64,000 nt of DNA from Parapristionchus giblindavisi (Eukaryota; Nematoda; Chromadorea; Rhabditida; Diplogasteridae): assembly GCA_943737045.1 (NCBI GenBank), contig CALSFV010000105.1, positions 124,001 through 188,000 on the forward strand. The letters are read 5' to 3'. The position numbers and the translations under genes are program-made. The notes below the pieces were generated by a model that saw nothing but the letters and a program-made list of their open reading frames with translations, did not search any database and was not told the DNA's origin. This document shows, piece after piece, positions 22,773 through 35,639 of this stretch (position 1 is the first letter of the stretch; the number at the start of each line of letters is the position of its first letter).

Positions 22773-25700
22773 ATGATCAGCGACGACGATGCTCCGCTTG
22801 CGATGCACACCACACAGTATGTGATCTTTGACCTTTCTTTGTCTTTTATTCATGATCCTCATTCATGGTCATGATATTCATCAGAGTCCTCTCGTGAATG
22901 TTAAAACTGAATAATGTTTAAAGAAAAACGTGATCGTTGATCTCGCTTCAGGTCGTCTCCCGTGAAGGTAACAAGTACTGCCGAGTCAGATTCGGACAAT
23001 CCCCTCGGAGATATCGTTGTAAGTCATTCATACTGTGTTGAAAAGTCGTGAAAAGAAAAGAAATGTAGGGAATACCCTCCTAGTTTTTGCACACTTGTCA
23101 TTATTCTTTTCTTTTCCTTTCGTTGCTTTTGAATAACAACTTATAAGTATAGCTAGTAATTTTGCATATTGATTTCTGATTTTTATGTTTCCTAAAGATA
23201 GGTTGTATCAAAGATAGTGGGGACAAAGTGACGAGAGCTAAGATCAAAGATCAGATCAATGAGTTATTGATTGATCTTGATTTGTTTCAGCGTAAGGTAA
23301 AAGAGGACGAGAAGATGACGTCACCAACGTCTTCAACGGATAAGGAGAACTCGGTATTAGTGTTATTATATCCTGAATATTATAGAATTAAAACTGTCCG
23401 AACAATACAAATTCCGCTGTTTGCCGCGCAATATTCAGACTCCGCCCACTTCTTCGCGCGACATACCATTTTCTCTAGTTTTATCGAATTTTATGGCGTT
23501 TCCTCATCATTTCACAGGACTTTCAATAAAAATAAAATTATATGCATTGAAAAAACGTTCGAAAAAACCTTCCGAAAATTTGGAGTGCGTTTTTCTCAAC
23601 GGTGGAGAAGTTTACTATATTCGGCATTTGGCGCAGTGTGTGCAAAACTTTTGTAATTCTATAATATCTGCAACTCTCTGTGTGAGATATGCAAGGTTTC
23701 CGCACAAATTTCGAAGCTCAATTTACTGATCTCTGCATGCATACAATTTTGTATTCTGAGAGGTCATTATGTGTAAAATTCAAATAGCATCATGCGGAGT
23801 TACTCTCTACCGATCAGTATTCGGCGTACTGTAGTGATTATTGATCTTTGATCTTTGCCTACCGAGTCTGATTTAGACGAGTCCTAGAAAGAAGAAGATT
23901 GTCGATGAGGATGATGAGGAGATGGAGGATACGGTATCCCGGAAGAGGAAGGCGTCAACGAGTCCCGAGAAGAAAATGGCAAAGAAGAAGGTACGGTAGA
24001 TTGGGAGTATTGATTGATTATCCACAATATTGATTAATTGTTTCAGAAGGCAGTACTGTGTTCGTCGGACTCTGAAGATGGAGTGGAAAAGGACGCAGAT
24101 GAGGAGGATGAAGAGGTATCAGTAGCCGGATGTTGACAGGATGTGACACATCCCGGATTTGATAATTCCCGGTCGTGCTAATTCCCGGTTTTGCAGAAAC
24201 CGCCTAAGAAGTCGCCAGTCAAGAAGGTCAGTGACAGTAAGAAGGAGAAGGCGGCGTCTAGTGGGGATGACGATGAGCTGAAGGAAGAAGAAGAAGAAGA
24301 AGAAAAGGAAGAGGAGGAAGAAGATGAAGAGGTACATATAGTTGCGAAAAAAACGTGAACGTGTTTTAAACGCGTGTGATTGTATGAGATCATACCTGAG
24401 CAGGTGTTATTTGAGTAATGCACCGTTACATTCGCCTCGGAGACGCGGCGGAGGGGGTTACGGCGTAAGCACGTAAGGCAAATGTAACGGTGCATAAAGA
24501 ATTCATTTTTGATTGATTGATATTTTCACTTATTGCAGAAACCGTTAAAGAAGGATTCCCCGGTCAAGAAAAGCTCGAAGAAGGTCAAGAAGAACGGCAA
24601 GAAGAAAGATTCCAGTGAGGATGAGGACGAGGTTGGCATACTGTAGACGATTATTGAGTATCGATTAATTATTTTCATTAGGAGGCGTCTGACGGCTCGG
24701 ATTCTGATGCGCCTCTCGTGCAGAAGGTATACGGTAGTTTTGAATTCTGAAGGGAAAGCAAGATTACGATTACGGTAGATCTCATTATTGATTGATTTGT
24801 ATTATAGAAGAAGGCCACAGTGACGAAGAAGAAGTCGACGAAGAGTAGCAAGGGAGATGATGAAAAGGTGATAGCAGGCGATATAAATTAATCAATATTT
24901 TGAAAATCAATAATGTGCAATTCTGTAGAAATCGTCCAAGAAGAAAACTCCAGCGAAGAAGGTGAAGGAAGACAAGAAGACAAAAAAGAATAAGAAAGCA
25001 GAATCTAGCGATGATGAGGAAGAGGAAGAAGAGGTGAGCTTACTGTAGATGATTATTGATTGATTGTATACGTTGATTTATTGATTAGCAATCAATCAAT
25101 AATTATAGGACGAAAAAGGATCATCCGATGGCTCTGCTGAAGAGGATTCAGATGCACCACTAGTGCAGAAGGTATACGGTAGTTTTACTCTGGGTTCCGA
25201 AGGGAATGTTCTTAACTACGGTAGATCTATAAATATTTATTGATTTGAAGAAGTCGAAGGGTAAGGGTAAGAAGAAGGATCAAGTGTCAGATGAGGAGCA
25301 GACAGATGAAGAAGAAGAAGATGACGAGGTTGGTATTTAACAAAAGTGTATTCATTTAAATCATACATGGATCCCGGCGCTTAAGAAGATTTTCGAATTT
25401 TGTTTTTGAATGTCTTTCTAGGTGTAATTTGGTATTGGTGTAATTGAGTTTCAATGCAATTATGTGTTCCATACTGTGCCCCTCATGATTTGCACAACTC
25501 GTCTGATCTTTGATCTTTGGTGTTTTTTATTCGATAGATACACTGACGATATCGATATCGAAGCACCTTTTGTTCACTTTCAAGGATACATTCAAGATGT
25601 ATCCTTATTCTTTCTTTTCTTCCTCCTTCTTTTCTTCCACCTTCTTATCACTACCCTCTCCTTCTTTCTTCGCTCCCTTCTTCTTTCTAGATTTACTAAA

Positions 25701-28700
25701 GTCCGATTTTTCCTCCTACAAAGACCAAAGATCAGAAACCAAAGATCAAAGATCAAAGATCACCAACGTTCAGCGAGTCTATCTTTTCAAGTGTATCGTC
25801 GTCTTCTCCGGATTTCTGAAATTGATACTTGAAAGCAGACATAGTGGTAAATACTCGTTGACTCGCTTGTCAACACAGGACCTGACAGTCCAAAAGGGGG
25901 GGGGGGGCGAAAAAATATAATAATCACGGAGGAAACGGTCTTTTATTTCTAGACTTTTAACACTATTCTGTAAGACTGGTGCTCTGATTTTGAAGTAGTG
26001 TCAACTGGCCGTACCTGTAGCTCTCCAGCTGCGATCTTTCGTTTCTTCTCCTCCTCCAAGTCCTTCTTTCGCTTATCGAGCTCAGATTGGGTAGGATTGC
26101 GTACCTGTGGTATACGGTGTTAGTGGGGTTACGGTATTAGTGGGGGTGGATTTCGGCATACACCATGGTTGCCAGGGGTACGGTACGCACCTCGGGATAA
26201 GGCTTATTCTTGGCAGATGCATCGGGCTCTTTCTTGCCCTGTGACTTGTCTACAAGAATTCAAAGATCAAGGACCAAAGATCAAACTGCTACCAACCTTC
26301 CTTGTACCCATACATTTCCTTCTTCTGGTCTTCTTCCTCCTTCTTCTTTTCGAGGTCATCGATCTTCTTCGGCTCCTGTGGTTCAGAGATTGTACTCTTC
26401 TGAAAACTTCATAATTGGCACCATACATTGCCATACCCTCGCAGTGCGAGGATTGACCCACTATATAAGGCCCATTTTAGGCCACTTGATAAAAAAATTG
26501 ACGATTTTTAAGCGAAAATAACGAATTTTGTGAATCAACCCACCCTATTTCGAGAATTTACCCACTATATAAAAATAAACGGCGAGGGTACCGAAAATGT
26601 ATGAATTGACTCTACTCTAGATGCAAGCACCAATTGCGGAGCTCAGTCCCCGGAGGCTCGGTCCCTCCTCTCTAGGTGCTGCGTCGTCTGAGGGGATTAC
26701 ACGACACCTCGCCCTCCTCCCCCGAAGAGAGGGCAGCTAGGGGCTGTAGAATAGCCAAGTGTCAATGCACTTACTGGCTCGGTTGGTGGAGGGGGAGCTG
26801 TAGGCGCTGCGGGCTTGACTGGAGCTGTCGGAGCTACAGTGGGTGTCGGGGCTGCAGGAGATTTCGGAAACGGCTCCGAGACCTTCTTCTTCTTCCCGCA
26901 TGCAACCAGGTGCATGGCGAGAACCGACGACGCAGACTGAAATTAGGGGAGAGTTAAGGTGGAATATATGGAGGACTATATTGCAAACGGTCAAGTGGTA
27001 TATGGATGAAAGAGATATGGAGACATTTTGCAAGGATTAAGCCCTTTTGAGCTCCTCTGAGCTACACAGGACTCTTGGAAGCTCCTTCGACCTTACCAGG
27101 GCTAGGAACATTGCCGGGGAGGAGAACCGCTCTGAGTGAAGACGCGACGAGAGAATGAATGGAGAACATGAAAAGAAGTGACCAAGAGATGAGAGAGTAG
27201 AGAACACAAAGCACAATATGGTAATTGGCCATTGTAATGACATCCACAATTAAAACGCGTTCTCCATAAGAGCGGTGAGGGTATGGCACAATGTTTCAAA
27301 ATCATCCTAGGCGACTCATATTTGATGGTTGGAGTCCCTAGGGGCGGTATACGCTTCAGACAAAAAATTGACCCAAATTATCGATTTTTGATCTACCAAA
27401 AGTCGAAAAATCAAAGTGTGATTTCCATGGCATGTTATATACCATTCGATAGAGGATTCAAAGTTATACAAGAATACCAAGTTTCATAAATTTTCATAAC
27501 TCAGTGTTCGAGAAATATCCGATTTTCCAATTTTTGACTTGATTTTTTTGTTTTGATCTGGCTTACCATGTTACCATCATTTCCCATTCCTGAATTTTTG
27601 ATATGCTGTGTAAAAAGTGGATGCGCTATCCGAATATCACACTTATTTGGACCAGCTACAAACCGCTCATAGTGATATCATGCGACAAACGCCTCACTTT
27701 TAGTGCCGGAACGCCGACGCAGGTTCGAATCCCGGCACAGACATAAACTTTTGCAAATTTTTTTTCGCCTCAAATTTGACTCTAAATTATATTTTCATGT
27801 GTTTTATCATCTTTTCACTAATTCATTGTACGAAATGACCACAGGCATTACCAGAAATACTAAAAAATCTTATAACTGATACAGTATCGGAAAAAAGTCA
27901 TGGGACGAACGAAAATAACGGTTTTTCGTTAGTGATACTTCTTTTAAAATGTCTTTTTTTGTTATTATATGTTAAAAGAAGATAAATATACATTGAAAAA
28001 AGTTAAACATATGGGTTTTCGCAAAATGTTTGAAAAATTGTAGACAAAGATCAAAGATCAAAGTACAATGATCAGAGACCAAAGTTCCGCAATAGAGTAA
28101 AAACTTCTGTAACTTTTATTTATAGTTTCATCTGTGTGTTTTCACTGATTTATTTCACGAAATAACCATAAACATTATCAGAAATCTTAGAACTAATAGC
28201 GTGTCGACAAAGAAAGACATGGGACGCTTTTGAATTTTTTTTTTGTAATTTTTGATTCAGGAAAGCAATTCGGCTGATATTTTGTGTCAATGTACGCAAC
28301 TCATCAAAGAATTCAAGCATGACGTTTTGGTGTAACTTTGTTAACTGTTGTGTAATATTGACGCAATCTACGCACACTTTTGACAACTTATACTTCTTTA
28401 GTGAAAAAGCCCTGTTCTTCTGAAACATTGTGAGAGTGGAGGCAACCACTAGGAAATTTCGGAATGGCTATGGCTCCGATTTCAACCTGCAGATGGGTTG
28501 CAAATTTGAGCTTGAATACTTTAAGGGCCAAAATGATGCTAATTGCGAGTGCTGTTCCTTTATTTTATAAAATGATAAGGCACGTATGTCTGTCTGAGTG
28601 TCTGTCTGTCCGTCACACTTTGCATCTTTCCAATCTCCTCAACAACTTTTAACTCAAATTTCTCTGGTTCCAATCCTTTCATGTCTATTCTTTTGCTGAT

Positions 28701-31700
28701 TGTGATCATCCATCGTACATATTTTCACTTTTCAAGAACAGCATGTTTTCAGGAAAATTGATTTATAGTCACACTTTTAAACGATTTCCAGCATTTACCC
28801 AATAGAAAAACAAACCTGTACAAACCCTGCGTCCACCTCAATCTCTCTGCTTCTCCCCCTCTATCTGTCTCTTCATCTCCCTCTCCCTCTCCCCTCCCTA
28901 TCCCTCATCAAAATTAAGCAAGTGGGTTAGAGTAATGCCGCAAAATAAAACTTTGTCCGCTTAGTGCTTAAACGCGCCCTACTAGTTTATCCACAGATTA
29001 AGGTAGTCATAGCTCTTCATTCGCTCGCAGGGCATGAAAAACATTTTTTAAGGGAGGAATGATTTTGAGATCCTACCGCTCAAAGGGTAGGTCTCTTAAA
29101 ATTATGGCTTCTCATCAGGTAGCTTTGTAATGTATCATGTATTTATTTCCCTTATTTTTGTTTTGTTCAAATTCCTTACAGACCCATAGCAAACGTTCTG
29201 CTCGGTTACAACGGGTACGCTTAAACTTGCTCTTTATCTCCCTCGCAGCTCCCCTCAATGCGCCTCTTATGATGAAATCTCTTTTTTACGGCTATTATAT
29301 ATGCTAAAGATGCTCACAGAAGTTTTTACTCTATTGCTGAACCTTGGTCTCCGATCATTGTACTTTGATCTTTGATCTTTGTCTACAATTTTTCAAAGAT
29401 TTTTCGAAAACCGAGATGTTTAACGAGTTTCAATGTATATTTATCTTCTTTTAACAGATAATAACAAAAACACATTTTAAAAGAAGTATCACTGACGAAA
29501 AACCGTTATTTTCGTTCGTCCCATGACTTTTTTTCCGATACTGTATCAGTTATAAGATTTTTTAGTATTTCTGGTAATGCCTGTGGTAATTTCGTACAAT
29601 GAATTAGTGAAAAGACGATAAAACACATGAAAATACAATTTATAGCCAAATTTGAGGCGAAAAAAATTTGCAAAAGTTTATGTCTGTGCCGGGATTCGAA
29701 CCTGCGTCGGCGTTCGGGCACTAAAAGTGAGGCGTTTGTCGCATGATATCACTATGAGCGGTTTGTAGCTGGTCCAAATAAGTGTGATATTCGGATAGCG
29801 CATCCATTTTTACACAACATATCAAAAATCCAGGAATGGGAAATGATGGTAACATGGTAAGCCATGAGATCAAAACAAAAAAATCAAGTAAAAAATTGGA
29901 AAATCGGAGATTTCTCGAACACTGAGTTATGAAAATTTATGAAACTTGGCATTCTTGTATAACTAATTTATGAAACTTGGCATTCTTGTATAACATAACA
30001 GAAAATATAGTAAAATAAAAAAAAGTTAAAAAGCCACGACACAAAACCATCCTCGGACGTACGCTTTTGTTGTGAGAGTATTGTGAACGGGAAGACGTTG
30101 TGACTACATAATGTGTAGTTTCTGCAATCTATACGAATCACAGTATCCCTTGCACGGCAGTAATCCGCAATCACACCTTCCAATCCATATTCTAATCTAC
30201 AGTGCCCCTCTATCGTATACCTCCTTATCCTCATCGCGCACTCTCATATTATTATTATTATTACATTTATTATTAAACATCGACGAATCAATATTTGATC
30301 TAATAAATCAATAATTAGTCTAATCAATCAATACTGCAGGATTCCGACAATTCCTTCCTCAACTCGTTCCTGAGCAAGTCTGCTAAGAGGACTCCGTCCA
30401 AGAAAGACGCTGATAATGATAAGAAGGATGTGGATGAGGAGAACGAGGTACTGTAGCTCATACTGGGATACGGTAGTTTGTTATGGGATACGGTAATCGA
30501 TGATGAGTTACCGTATCCGGTGATTGGATACTGTAGTCGAAGATGTGATACGGTGGAGATGATGATGATTATTGATTGATTGATTGACAGCTCTCTGTAC
30601 AAGAGACGCCGACCTCGGGCAGTGACTCGGATGCGCCACTCGTGAAGAAGGTACGGTAGTCAACGTGGGGGTTACGGTATTGGGGTCGATTATTGATTTT
30701 TATTGCTTTTTAGGACAAGGCAGCTCCCAAGAGGAAGAAGGTAGAGAAGAAGAAGACGGATAAGAAAGAGACGGTGAAGAAAGCAAAGAAGACTGCTTAT
30801 GTTGAGAAAGAAGAAAATGTGATTTATCGATTTTTGATTATTGATTTGCATGCCTGACTATTGATTGTCATTAGTGATTATTCCTTGATTGATTGACGCA
30901 AATGTTATTGATTCATTGGCACCAATCAATATTATCGATTTTTAGGATGGCACTGAGTCCTCCTCCGCACTATCGACAGATGATGAAGATGAAGCTCCCC
31001 TGAAGCAGAGTAAGGTACGGTAGAGTGGTCTCACCGCGAAGATTTCGGTATACGGTAGCGCTATCGATTATTTTGTATTTAGAAGCCGGCCGCGAAGAAA
31101 GTTATTAAGAAGAAGAAGGAGAAGGTGGAGGAGGAGGCTAAGGAGAGTGGTGAGTGGATTTTTCGTTTAATTATTGATTTTTGAAATTTAAAAAAAAAAT
31201 TATTTTAAAATATTGTATGTTTGCAGATTCCGATTCCGACGTTCCGTTAGCGTCGTTGAAGAAGTCGCCCAAGGTAAGCATGGTCATGATGGGAAATCGG
31301 TGGAATACGGTAATGAATGTGATTTCAGAAGACTGCATCTAAGGCGAAAGAGGAAGATGAGGAGAAGGAGGGGAAGAAGAAGAAGGAGGTGGCTGGAGGT
31401 TGGGATAATAATAATAATAGCCATAAAAATTTATTATTTATTATAAGTGCATTGATTAGTACCATTCGGTGGTGGGTGGCCTCCCCCAAATCTATTAAAA
31501 ACTGCTAAAAGTGTCTCATTTCATGAGCAGGAATAAAAAGAAAAGAGAAATTTGTAATTCATGGTCCCCCAATTACAGACTCTTCCGATACCTCTATCAA
31601 CTCTGATTCTGAAGGAGAGAAGGAGAAGATGAGGAAGAAGAAGGAAGGAAAGGTGACTGATTGATTGAATTATTGATTGATTGATTGATTGATTGAATAA

Positions 31701-32867
31701 TCGATTGATTGATTGATTTTTGATCGGTTGATGTAATGTACCTATTCAGAGAGAATCAGCCGGCGGGAAGAAGGAGAAGAAGAAGGGAGTGAAGGGAAAG
31801 AAAGAGAAGAAAGAAGATGCTAAAGAAGAAGATGATGAAGATGAAGATAAGGATAAATCGACAAAGAAGAAGGTTATTGATTGATTCCTACCGTAATCTT
31901 TTATCGGCTAATCGATCGATATCCACCATTCCAGAGAGGATCTAAGAAGGAGCCAGAAGTGAAGGACAAAGATGCCGTGCGACTAACCAATCTCAAAAAG
32001 GTGTGACTTGTCGGATATACGGCAGATGACAAATCAATCGATATCTCAGGGGATACTGTAGATGGCAGATCAATCGATACCTTTGAGTATACGGTAGATT
32101 ACCAATCAATCAATATCTCAGGTCGCATTCCGTGCGGGATTCCGTTTCAACTACAAAGCGATCTTCGCGAATACGGTAGACACGGATCGAGCGAGAGTGA
32201 TGCAACTCGAGCACGAACTGGAGAAGAAAGGCTTTGAGAGTGAGGGGATTATTGATTTATTGATTAATCAAGATATTATTGATTGATTTGATTACGCAAA
32301 TCGATAAGCTACCGTAATCTGTACCTTTCCCGTTCAGAACCGCACACACTCGAGCGGGCAGAGACGCTGAAACTGAAGCGGGAGACGGCGGCCGAATTGG
32401 AAGAACTCAGTAAGAATACGATCATCGCGGCTGAGGGCGATAACCCCAGTAAGTCTCTCTGAGAGCGGAATTGATGAACTGCGATCGGAGTGAAATATTG
32501 ATTATCGATTGATTTCAGAAGTAAGAGTAACTCGTTCGCGACGTGCTGCTGTCATTGAACCTGTCAGGCAGTAAGTATTGACGATATTGATTGGTTATTG
32601 ATTGTTCGATCAATTATTGATTGGTTATTAATCGATAATCTTTGTAGACGCGCCACCCTCGATACCAGTGATGATGAGGATGATGATGCAGAGAAGAAGA
32701 GTGATGACGATAATGATGAGAGTAGTGAGGTAGGTATACGGTAGCTGCTAATCCCCAATTATCTCCGATCGACAACTAACTTTATTGATATTCAGGACGA
32801 AACGGCAAAGAACCCGTACGCGAACCTCAAGGGAATCGTTAGTGACGAATCGGATTGCTCGTCTTGA
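22773..32867 (+). CDS. HIRIP3: HIRIP3-like histone chaperone
   Basis: HIRIP3 binds histone H2A and HIRA in the nucleus. I read 27 exons: 22773-22816, 22952-23018, 23291-23353, 23877-23990, 24047-24115, 24197-24331, 24539-24631, 24682-24726, 24808-24867, 24929-25033, 25109-25171, 25251-25328, 30340-30447, 30591-30650, 30714-30818, 30946-31014, 31083-31149, 31227-31273, 31329-31398, 31579-31652, 31750-31872, 31935-32000, 32122-32239, 32338-32448, 32519-32570, 32648-32729, 32796-32867. Total 2160 nt, 719 residues, one frame. Residues 1-553 are Lys- and Asp/Glu-rich, low complexity, with repeated modules like SDSDAPLVQK. The C-terminal conserved part has RLTNLKK, then AGFRFNYKAIF, LEKKGFE, LERAETLKLKRETAAELEEL and, at the end, NPYANLKGIVSDES. 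These match the order of the HIRIP3 C-terminus with its CHZ-like motif. A 5 kb intron (25329-30339) holds an antisense gene and a palindrome. Confidence 0.88.
23381..23663. mobile_element. 283 bp MITE with TATAGAATTA ends
   Basis: Terminal inverted repeats TATAGAATTA / TAATTCTATA. A copy about 90% identical by eye and nearly the same length lies at 56420-56701 in a transporter intron. Non-coding; the ORFs in it are incidental. Confidence 0.75.
24419..24496. mobile_element. Short palindromic MITE (ATGCACCGTTACA family)
   Basis: About 78 bp in an HIRIP3-like intron. Ends ATGCACCGTTACATTCGCC and the complement GGCAAATGTAACGGTGCAT; the inner part is shorter than in the related copy at 21272. Confidence 0.75.
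25605..26915 (-). CDS. Nested antisense gene: Pro-rich head, Lys/Glu-rich tail
   Basis: Function not recognised. Six exons on the minus strand, in transcription order 26915-26775, 26375-26297, 26249-26191, 26104-26015, 25815-25768, 25715-25605. All have GT donors and AG acceptors, and they total 528 nt, one frame, 175 residues plus TAA (25607-25605). The N-terminus is short with one cysteine before a basic run (VACGKKKK), followed by a Pro/Ala/Thr stretch to about residue 47. The rest is charged and probably coiled or disordered: EKKKEEEDQKKEMYGY, then LDKRKKDLEEEKKRKIAAG, DDDTLEKIDSL, and a Lys/Glu tail. No membrane segment. An acceptor-like AATTTCAG lies 25 bases before the ATG and could take a spliced leader. 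This looks like one of the small Pro/Lys-rich proteins common in nematodes, which is a weak inference. The whole gene lies inside one intron of the HIRIP3-like gene, on the other strand. Confidence 0.8.
27456..29998. mobile_element. 2.5 kb foldback element in the HIRIP3-like intron
   Basis: The arms start GTTATACAAGAATACCAAG (left) and end with the complement on the right, where a copy of TATGAAACTTGGCATTC is doubled (29937-29990). The left arm has GACGCAGGTTCGAATCCCGG at 27718-27737 and the right arm its complement at about 29691-29710, a tRNA B-box-like word. The inner part (28200-29400) includes segments similar to the element at 49970-51394, such as AGGAAAGCAATTCGGCTGAT. No convincing protein. 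Confidence 0.75.
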
Positions 32868-33349
32868 TTTGATCTTTGCTCTTTGATCAATTTTGATCTT
32901 TATTCATTAATCTTCGATCTTTGATCTTTAAGTTATTCGTTGCTATATACATGTACCATGCCCCTATATTCGATAGATCTCTCCAGCCCCTTTCATTATA
33001 CCTCGATACTCTCATATTCGTATTACTACCTCTAATATTGTTTTCTTAAATATTTTGGCATGTTTATTTTAATTGCATTCCACGGTGCTAGGTCGGATGG
33101 GAACTTTAAGTGAGCGAGAGACAAATGTTATGTAAGAGACGGTATTGCAGAATAGTTTTCATAGGACCTAGTGTACCCATTCCACATTCGTATTTGAGGT
33201 TATTCTTATATTGTATACTTTTTTATCTTCTATACCAATCTATCAATACTTTTCTATATATCGATCAATAAATAGCTAATTTGATAAATAATTTGATAAT
33301 GTATTATACATCGAGTTGTGTTTTATGAGTTTACAAGGGGTAATAAATC
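32868..33349. other. 3' flank of the HIRIP3-like gene
   Basis: CTTTGATCTTTGATC words directly after the stop codon, then A/T-rich DNA. No gene seen. AATAAATAGC around 33266 could be a polyadenylation signal. Confidence 0.4.
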
Positions 33350-34748
33350 ACGCTATCTTAGAAAACCGACATATCGATGAAAAATGAATTTTTCTGTTTT
33401 ATGTGTGATATTTACAGGCTCCATGAGTGAAGTATACTGGTACTTGGAAATTGCTTCCAATTGAAAATTCGCTTCAGCGGGTGACCACACAACGGTTTGG
33501 CGCCGTTTCCTAAAAAAAATATTTCGAATCCAATCGATGCGGGAGTGGGCTCAATCGAAACCTTAGCTAATTCTAAGAAACTATTGTCTAGGTGAGTTTT
33601 TTGATCAACGGACAACGAAGGCTGGAATTGGGAATTTTCGAAAAAAATTCACATTTAATTAATTTTCACTATTTCACCATAACAAGCCTACAACTTTTTA
33701 TTTGCTCAATCGCTTCTAAATATCATAACACATCTTCAGTTTGAAAATCATAATTTTTTAAAAATATGAATAATGTGAACAAATCGTTTTTATAACGAAA
33801 ATCGTAATTATGGTGTGCACCTACAGTAATCCCTAATCGGTCATTTTGGAAATTTGGTAGTTTTAAACATATTTCACCGCTGTTCTTGACATGACTGAGG
33901 TATACGACTACTCCTCGTCTTCGGAGTGCACCTGTTCCCAGGTGGTGATGTCGATGAAAATTGACATTTTTCGTAAATTAATCACTATTTCGTTGTTTGT
34001 GATCCAATATCGATAAAAATTGGATCATTATTCCATTTTACCATCTATACAAACATACTAAAAAATAAAGAGAAACGGTTGACTGCGATGAAAGTTATTG
34101 CTGAAAAACCAAAATATCGTTAAATATTGGCCAGCACTTTACCGTGCAGGTATGCTCCAAAGTAGTCGTATACCTCAGTCATGTCAAGAACAGCGGTGAA
34201 ATATGTTTAAAACTACCAAATTTCCAAATTGACCGATTAGGGATTACTGTAGGTGCACACCATAATTACGATTTTCGTTATAAAAACGATTTGTTCACAT
34301 TATTCATATTTTTAAAAAATTATGATTTTCAAACTGAAGATGTGTTATGATATTTAGAAGCGATTGAGCAAATAAAAAGTTGTAGGCTTGTTATGGTGAA
34401 ATAGTGAAAATTAATTAAATGTGAATTTTTTTTCGAAAATTCCCAATTCCAGCCTTCGTTGTCCGTTGATCAAAAAACTCACCTAGACAATAGTTTCTTA
34501 GAATTAGCTAAGGTTTCGATTGAGCCCACTCCCGCATCGATTGGATTCGAAATAATTTTTTTAGGAAAAGGCGACAAACCGTTGTGTAGTCACCCCCTGA
34601 AGCGAATTTTCAATTGGAAGCAATTTCCAAGTACCAGTGTACTTCACTCATGGAGCTTGTAATTATCACACATAAAACAGAAAAATTCATTTTTCATCGA
34701 TACCAAAAAATATTCCAGTTATTGAATTCTCTCAGATAGTGCTTTATA
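33350..34748. mobile_element. Foldback element, family P (intact copy)
   Basis: 1.4 kb palindrome with arms of about 680 bp meeting near 34050. Ends: CGCTATCTTAGAAAACCGAC on the left and CTCTCAGATAGTGC on the right. The two arms carry the same small reading frame in opposite orientation (minus at 33412-33615, plus at 34459-34662), an effect of the palindrome rather than two genes. Confidence 0.85.
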
Positions 34749-35054
34749 ATAAGAATAATAATGATAGCGAGAAATTATATAATGCAGAGATCTAAAGTAT
34801 CGGTGAAAATTATTCGCTCAAAAAAGGAATTTGCGAAAATCGTATGCTCTAACCAGCGAAAGGAACTATGTAGCCTTTCGTGCATCTTATTCTCCAATCT
34901 CAACTTTTTTCCGTCCACAAATGAAATAAGTTTCAATTCAATTACTTGAAGGACTATGCCACCAGCTTCTCAGTTTTCTCATTTTCTAGTCATAAATAAA
35001 CAAATAAAATGTTATAGCTGGTGTATGAAAGCCAGAACGGCTGCTCAACACACC

Positions 35055-35172
35055 CAAAAGGCACACCCCGATCTAATTGTACTCTCCGCTCTGGCAACGC
35101 TCTCTGGTAGATAAAGAAAGCGAGAGATCGTGGTCAGAGTTTCAAATTAGCTCTGGGTTTTCCTTTTAATCT
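35055..35172. mobile_element. TTAA-type MITE, degenerate copy
   Basis: Starts AAAGGCACACCCCGATC, contains CTCCGCTCTGGCAACGCTCT, ends GGGTTTTCCTTTTAA. Same family as 22135-22256. Confidence 0.65.
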
Positions 35173-35639
35173 GTGGAATTCAAAAATTTCTCACAACTGT
35201 TGTGCTCGGAATTGCGAAGAGAATTTTTTTGTTGTTTATTTTTTGGTGGAAGAGGGAGAGGGAGAGAGTAGTGCAAAATGGCTCTGTAAATAATTTGGTA
35301 GATTCCGATTCCTCTTGAGAAAGAGATATTAAATTAGTAATACGGTAACCGGTATTGTTTATGAACATTGAAGAGAGACGGTAATTGATACAAAAAATCA
35401 TCATCAATGAATATAAATTAATACAATGAAAATAAATTAGCTACTCTATACAGTATACATTGACGGTGGGTGTGGGTGATGGTGCGATATGACTACGGTA
35501 TCAAGACTACGGTTAATCATGATTATTAATCGATAAATGACAGAAATATATATTGATTGTATCTGACTAGCACGAGATATAGAGATCATAGAGGTTAACC
35601 TATTTAACGGATCAAGGGACGGACGTGCAGTCATGGATC

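Noticed and set aside
27037..27305. Minus-strand frames with hydrophobic stretch (VLCVLYSLISWSLLF) as a possible signal-peptide exon of the nested gene.
   Set aside because: No donor that joins in frame to 26915; an acceptor-like site directly before the 26915 ATG makes trans-splicing more likely.
22773..32867. Splitting the HIRIP3-like model into two genes at the 5 kb intron.
   Set aside because: Phases agree across the intron, the DAPLVxK module is on both sides, and there is no stop before 25328 or start after 30340.
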